Source of the DNA: Planctomycetota bacterium
GTDB taxonomy: Bacteria; Planctomycetota; Phycisphaerae; UBA1845; PWPN01
Direction of reading: 5' to 3'
Assembly (NCBI GenBank): GCA_016209665.1
Contig: JACQVT010000931.1
Span: forward strand, 1 to 7,763
DNA length: 7,763 nucleotides
Part shown: piece after piece, positions 4,101 through 7,763 of the stretch
How positions within the stretch are numbered: position 1 is the first letter of the stretch
Layout of the letters: each line of letters opens with the position of its first letter
Program-made: the position numbers and the translations under genes
The notes under the pieces: model-generated
Databases searched by the model: none
What the model was told of the DNA's origin: nothing
What the model saw: only the letters and a program-made list of their open reading frames with translations

Positions 4101-6413
4101 TCAGGGGACTCGGCCGACCTCCTGCCAATCACGGCCGCTCCATCGCACGACGGTGACGCTACCGCGGTCGCCGCCGGCGGCCAAGGCCCAGGCGGTGCCA
4201 TCGCGGGTCACGGTCAACCCGGACACCCTGCCTGGCCGGTCTTCCCAGCGATCACCGCCAAGGTAACGAAGGGCGCCGTCGTCGCGGGTCAGCCACAACT
4301 GACCGGAAGGGCCGGCCGCGATGCGAACGCCGGCCGCGAGGGGTTGGACCCGCCGCCAACGCCCACCCGGCCGTGCGGAGTAAAGCTCGAAACCACCAGG
4401 GGCGGGGTCACCCGTCAGAATCCAGACGGTGCCATCGGGACTCACCGACACCTCGCGTGCCAGGCCGAGCACATTCGCCCATCGTTCATCGGCGTACCGC
4501 CAGATCGCATATGCCTCGGTGGTCGTCCAGAGTGATCCGTCGGGTGCCGCCGAGATCTGGACGGCCGCCATCTCCGCACCGATCGGTTTCCATTCTCCTT
4601 CCGACCAGCGCATCAGCACGTATCCGCGATTCGTGGGCTGCTTGCTCACCGACCAGATCGTGCCATTCGGGCCGCTGGCGACCTGTCGGGCCTGTCCGGG
4701 GAATCGCTCCCACCCGCCGTCCTTGCCCAGGTAGATTTCGCCGGCCGCGTTCACCAGCCACAGCTTGCCATCCCGGCCGGCGTTGAGGTTTGGCAAAGCC
4801 ACGCCTTCATTGCGTTCGAAGCAACGGACGCCCTTGGCCCTGAGGATCGGTTCGTGCCGCTTCATCCTGGCCGAGAAGTCCCCCCACCGACGGCGATGGA
4901 CGGGGGTCCATCCCACCTCCGCCAAGGCGAGCAGCCTCGGGAAGATCGACATGTCGATCATCCCTTCCGACCGGGCCAGGTGCGTCCACATGCAGGCCTC
5001 GACGCCCACTACCAGCGGCTGTTGCTCGGGCGACAACTCCGGCGGGATCGGCTCGAACGCGTAGACGAGCGAAGCCGGTGTCCGGTTGTAACAGTAGTCA
5101 AAGTAGAGATGGCTCTTTTGAGCCATGACCACCGGATGTCCCATCTTCGCGGCCTCGGCCGCCAACTCCATCCCCCGCCAGCCCATCACCCCCACCTGCG
5201 GGGCCAGGCCACCCTCCAGGATCTCGTCCCACCCGATGACCTTGCGCCCCCGGTCCTGGACCATTCGTGCCACCCGCCTGACGAAGTAGCTCTGCAGTTC
5301 CTCCTCATTGGCGAGCCCTTCCGCCTTCATGCGGGCCTGACACTTCGGGCAGTCCTTCCAGAAGCTCTTCGGGCACTCGTCGCCGGCGATGTGTATGTAT
5401 TCGCCGGGGAACAGATCGATGAGTTCATGAATGACGTCCTCGATTACCTGAAACGTCTTGTCATTTCCCGCGCACAGCACACCGTAGGGTGTCTGGGGGT
5501 CCTTGTCGGGGCTGGGGTCGGACATGAACAGATAGGGTGCGATGACGTATTTGTCCCTGCCCTCGCGGCACGACAGCTCGGGGTAGGTCGCCAGCAGCGC
5601 GAGGCAGTGGCTGGGCATCTCGATCTCCGGCACGATCGTCACACATCGGTCGGCCGCGTACCGCACCAGGTCCTTTATCTGCTGCTGCGTGTAGGACCCG
5701 CTCACCTCCCCCCCGAAGCAGGGGGCGAACCTCGCGCCCACCTCCGTGAGCTTTGGATGCTTGCGGATGTCCAGCCGCCAACCCTGGTCGTCGGTCAGGT
5801 GCAGGTGCAGCACGTTCAGCTTGTAGAACGAGCATACATCCACGTATTTCTTGAGGTAGTCGATGGTCAGGAACGTCCGGCTGCAATCGAGCAACAGGCC
5901 TCGCCAGGGGAACCTCGGCCGATCGACGATCCGCACGACGGGCAGGCCCGCCGTCCCGTCCGCCGAACCGGGCCGAGGTCCCCTGACGGCGACGGCGATC
6001 AGTTGCAGCAGGGTCTGCGTCCCCCAGAATACACCCGGTCGCGTGGCCGCCTGGATCGAGATGCCGTCGGGCGTGACGGTCAATTCATAGCCCTCCGGCC
6101 CAAGCTCCTTCCGCGCGGCGGTGAGAGTGAGACGTACCTCGCCGGCCGCACCGGCTCCCTCCGCCAACTCCTCGAACGCGAGCCGCAGACCGTAGTCCTG
6201 GCTGGCCCCGTCTCGCAGAATCCGACCGATGCGGGTCAACTCATCCGACCGGCCGGGGACCCGAATGACCGTGCCTGGCCCCAGGGTGAACGTACCCTGC
6301 CCAGGCTCCACGGCCATCGGTCGGGGTATGATCGCCGGCTCATCTGCCGCCATAGCCCAGGCGGCGACCACAAGCATCGCGAGCTGCGTCGACAGCGCAC
6401 GGAACAGCTTCAT
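4101..6413 (-). CDS. Secreted GH20 beta-N-acetylhexosaminidase with C-terminal tectonin-like propeller
   Basis: The product is 770 residues. A signal peptide (1-22, predicted cut AMA/ADEP) is followed by a GH20b-type N-terminal domain (about 25-160) and a GH20 TIM barrel (about 165-530). The catalytic pair is D345-E346 in H-I-A-G-D-E, which uses the substrate's acetamido group. Other family marks are DDQGW (208-212), WDEIL (395-399), WRG (412-414) and ACMWTHLA (473-480), so the active site looks intact. It should release terminal GlcNAc or GalNAc outside the cytoplasm. Residues 545-770 hold six repeats of a GxhW...W pattern (h hydrophobic; G-W at W552, 587, 629, 664, 707 and 742; closing W568, 608, 645, 686, 723 and 763), a tectonin/tachylectin-like six-bladed propeller, a likely glycan-binding module. 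GGAGG (complement of 6425-6429) precedes ATG 6413. It lies 23 bases after the GH172 gene, probably in the same transcript. Confidence 0.95.
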   Translation of the reverse strand: MKLFRALSTQLAMLVVAAWAMAADEPAIIPRPMAVEPGQGTFTLGPGTVIRVPGRSDELTRIGRILRDGASQDYGLRLAFEELAEGAGAAGEVRLTLTAARKELGPEGYELTVTPDGISIQAATRPGVFWGTQTLLQLIAVAVRGPRPGSADGTAGLPVVRIVDRPRFPWRGLLLDCSRTFLTIDYLKKYVDVCSFYKLNVLHLHLTDDQGWRLDIRKHPKLTEVGARFAPCFGGEVSGSYTQQQIKDLVRYAADRCVTIVPEIEMPSHCLALLATYPELSCREGRDKYVIAPYLFMSDPSPDKDPQTPYGVLCAGNDKTFQVIEDVIHELIDLFPGEYIHIAGDECPKSFWKDCPKCQARMKAEGLANEEELQSYFVRRVARMVQDRGRKVIGWDEILEGGLAPQVGVMGWRGMELAAEAAKMGHPVVMAQKSHLYFDYCYNRTPASLVYAFEPIPPELSPEQQPLVVGVEACMWTHLARSEGMIDMSIFPRLLALAEVGWTPVHRRRWGDFSARMKRHEPILRAKGVRCFERNEGVALPNLNAGRDGKLWLVNAAGEIYLGKDGGWERFPGQARQVASGPNGTIWSVSKQPTNRGYVLMRWSEGEWKPIGAEMAAVQISAAPDGSLWTTTEAYAIWRYADERWANVLGLAREVSVSPDGTVWILTGDPAPGGFELYSARPGGRWRRVQPLAAGVRIAAGPSGQLWLTRDDGALRYLGGDRWEDRPGRVSGLTVTRDGTAWALAAGGDRGSVTVVRWSGRDWQEVGRVP

Positions 6414-6436
6414 GTGAGTTCCGTCCTCCCAGACGC

Positions 6437-7474
6437 CTATTCCTGATACCAGTAGGCCACGCTGCTGTAGATGCAGTTACGGCGGTCGTTGGCGTGGCCC
6501 CGCTCGATCGACATGCGGAACGACCGCGTGAACGGGACTGGGTCCTTTTCGCAGAACCGGTACACGGTGTAGCGCCCCGCCCGCCAGTCCTCGCGGCCCT
6601 CCACCTTCTCCAGCACGGTCACGCCGTGCTGCGGCGTGTGGTACTCCTGCCGGAAGCCCCACGCCCCGCCGAAGTAGTCCTCGGTGCCGGTGCCGACGAT
6701 CGACGCCCGCTCCTCACCGTCGACCCAGGTCATGTCGTCGCCCTCCCACCAGCCGCCGGTCAGGGCGTCCACGCTCAGCACGACGCCGATGAAATGGCCC
6801 TTCCCCTGCGTATCCAGAATGAGGTGATTGAACCGCCCGTCGGGGTTCTTGGGATAGCCGGGAGGGTTCTCCGCTGGCCCCGCCGGCGATTCGCTGTAGC
6901 GGGCATGAAACCGCAGCGGGCTCGGCGGCGAGGCCCACTGCTGGTAGTCGATCTGGTAGTAAAGCGCGGCGATCGGCTTGTCGGAGGTATTGTCGATCAC
7001 GATTTTGGCCCCCTTGGCATACGGCATCGGGAAATAGTTGTTGAACCCGCCGACATTCTTGTCGGCGAGATTATGGTTGAGCAGCGGCCGGGCCTCGACG
7101 CTCATGAATGCGTTGTGGAACAGCCGGACGGTCCCGTGCCCGAGAGCGTGAAAATCGCCGAACGGCACATCCACAGCCGGCGTGTCCTGCCCGTCCCAAT
7201 AGATCTGCAGCCGCGTCTTGTGCAGATACGCCGGGTCCTTGGGCGCCAGAGTGAACCACATGTGAACGATGCGCCCCGCCCCTTGCATCTCCGCCACCGT
7301 GTGCCGGCTGCTGCCGCTGACGGTAACGAAGTCATGATTGGCCCCGCTGCCATCCGCGCTGGAAACCCTCGCGGCTCGATACGGCTGCGGCTGGTCGACG
7401 CCGCCAGCCCGGACCGATGCCGCCGAAAACAGCATCGCCGACGTAGACACGACAGATACGATGATTCGATCCAT
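6437..7474 (-). CDS. Secreted DUF2961 / glycoside hydrolase family 172 protein
   Basis: The product is 345 residues, with a signal peptide (1-23, predicted cut VRA/GG). The rest is a DUF2961 domain, marked by VPFGDF (103-108), NNYFPMPY (145-152), WWEGDD (242-247), GTGTEDYFGGAWG (261-273) and DPVPFTRSFR (311-320). DUF2961 is now family GH172, whose known members act on alpha-D-fructofuranosides or D-arabinofuranosides. The two catalytic glutamates recalled for the characterised bifidobacterial enzyme are 21 residues apart; here E244 and E265 have that same spacing in matching motifs, so the active site seems intact. The protein stops right after the domain, without an added binding module. AGGAG (complement of 7481-7485) is six bases before ATG 7474. 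It sits between a partial gene 101 bases upstream and the GH20 gene 23 bases downstream, so joint expression is likely. The exact sugar is unknown. Confidence 0.92.
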   Translation of the reverse strand: MDRIIVSVVSTSAMLFSAASVRAGGVDQPQPYRAARVSSADGSGANHDFVTVSGSSRHTVAEMQGAGRIVHMWFTLAPKDPAYLHKTRLQIYWDGQDTPAVDVPFGDFHALGHGTVRLFHNAFMSVEARPLLNHNLADKNVGGFNNYFPMPYAKGAKIVIDNTSDKPIAALYYQIDYQQWASPPSPLRFHARYSESPAGPAENPPGYPKNPDGRFNHLILDTQGKGHFIGVVLSVDALTGGWWEGDDMTWVDGEERASIVGTGTEDYFGGAWGFRQEYHTPQHGVTVLEKVEGREDWRAGRYTVYRFCEKDPVPFTRSFRMSIERGHANDRRNCIYSSVAYWYQE

Positions 7475-7502
7475 GGCATACTCCTGAACGCTGGGTGTCC
7501 CG

Positions 7503-7514
7503 CGTCTTCAGACG
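7503..7514. repeat. Short interrupted palindrome upstream of the GH172 gene
   Basis: CGTCT (7503-7507) and AGACG (7510-7514) flank a two-base centre in the 101-base gap before the GH172 gene. A second dyad, CCTCC-AGA-GGAGG (7555-7567), lies just after the upstream gene's stop. Neither has a T-run. They could be an operator and a weak terminator or processing site; both may be chance. Confidence 0.25.
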
Positions 7515-7575
7515 TGGGGGAGCCGATAAACAAATACAGCAGAATCATCGTCTCCCTCCAGAGGAGGCAGCCCCC

Positions 7576-7763
7576 CTACTGTTTCGCGGCCGCTTCGGTC
7601 TTGACGAGATGGGGTGTGATGGCGTCCACCGTTAGCACGTCCACACCCAGCCAATACGCCTGTGAAACAGCGTTGTGCCCCTTGCATTCGAACGTCAAGG
7701 CATGCTCGCCCGCGGTGAGGCTCACCATTCCCACGCGGACTTCACGCAAGGCCATCTCGGCCG
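7576..7763 (-). CDS. C-terminal end of a gene entering from the right edge (jelly-roll-like tail)
   Basis: On the - strand the frame is open from the right edge to a TAG at 7576-7578, giving 61 residues. The visible part reads as alternating beta strands: LREVRVGMVSLTAGEHALTF, then ECKGHN, then YWLGVDVLTV, and a charged tail ending AAAKQ. A 'GxHxLxFxCxGxN ... YxLGxDxLxx' ending is common in beta-sandwich C-terminal domains of planctomycete DUF2961 and other glycoside hydrolases. That would suit its position 101 bases upstream of the GH172 gene on the same strand, so it is probably another carbohydrate-active or carbohydrate-binding protein. The main domain lies outside the window, so no function can be given. 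The frame itself is well supported by its composition and by the strand pattern. Confidence 0.7.
   Translation of the reverse strand, partial: AEMALREVRVGMVSLTAGEHALTFECKGHNAVSQAYWLGVDVLTVDAITPHLVKTEAAAKQ

Noticed and set aside
2516..4201. A 561-codon open frame on the - strand over the radical SAM gene
   Set aside because: It lies antisense to a gene with clear family motifs, is rich in Arg, His, Asp and Ala, and shows no recognisable domain; it also runs into the convergent GH20 gene. Typical GC-rich shadow.
4854..6446. A 530-codon open frame on the + strand over the GH20 gene
   Set aside because: Antisense to an intact GH20 with signal peptide and catalytic residues; no domain pattern of its own.
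7102..7548. A 148-codon - strand frame covering the start of the GH172 gene
   Set aside because: Out of frame with the GH172 gene, which has a strong ribosome-binding site, signal peptide and conserved motifs.

Overview
The window is high-GC DNA with dense, mostly ordinary bacterial coding. No species can be named from sequence alone. The gene mix points to a planctomycete or a relative in the PVC group: a cyanobacterial/planctomycete-type RRM protein, HpnP-like B12-dependent radical SAM proteins with a DUF4070-type tail, a DUF2961/GH172 enzyme, and a secreted GH20 hexosaminidase. This placement is inference.

Left half, + strand (1-4075). The window opens inside a radical SAM gene (2-1072, 5' end missing). 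A 309-base gap follows, with a plausible sigma70-type promoter and a structured leader of about 145 nt. Next come three small genes: an RRM RNA-binding protein (1382-1669), a DUF6197-like protein (1748-2167) and a HesB/IscA-fold protein without the ligand cysteines (2151-2444), which overlaps the previous gene by 17 bases. A 161-base leader with short tandem repeats and competing inverted repeats precedes a complete cobalamin-binding radical SAM gene (2606-4075). The two radical SAM proteins share several motifs and look like distant paralogues around the small-gene trio.

Right half, - strand (4101-7763). Reading right to left there are three genes in one direction: the last 61 codons of a gene entering from the right edge (7576-7763), a secreted DUF2961/GH172 glycosidase (6437-7474), and a secreted GH20 beta-hexosaminidase (4101-6413). 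The last carries a C-terminal six-repeat tectonin-like beta-propeller. Spacings of 101 and 23 bases suggest one transcript. With two signal peptides and two glycosidase families, this looks like part of a polysaccharide or glycoconjugate degradation locus. The two halves converge with 25 bases between stop codons.

The most unusual items are the GH20 plus propeller architecture, whose propeller appears built from three two-blade units, and the small-gene trio lying between two B12/radical-SAM-type genes. No RNA gene, insertion sequence, CRISPR array or origin was seen. Several long open frames antisense to or out of frame with real genes are GC-driven shadows and are left out.
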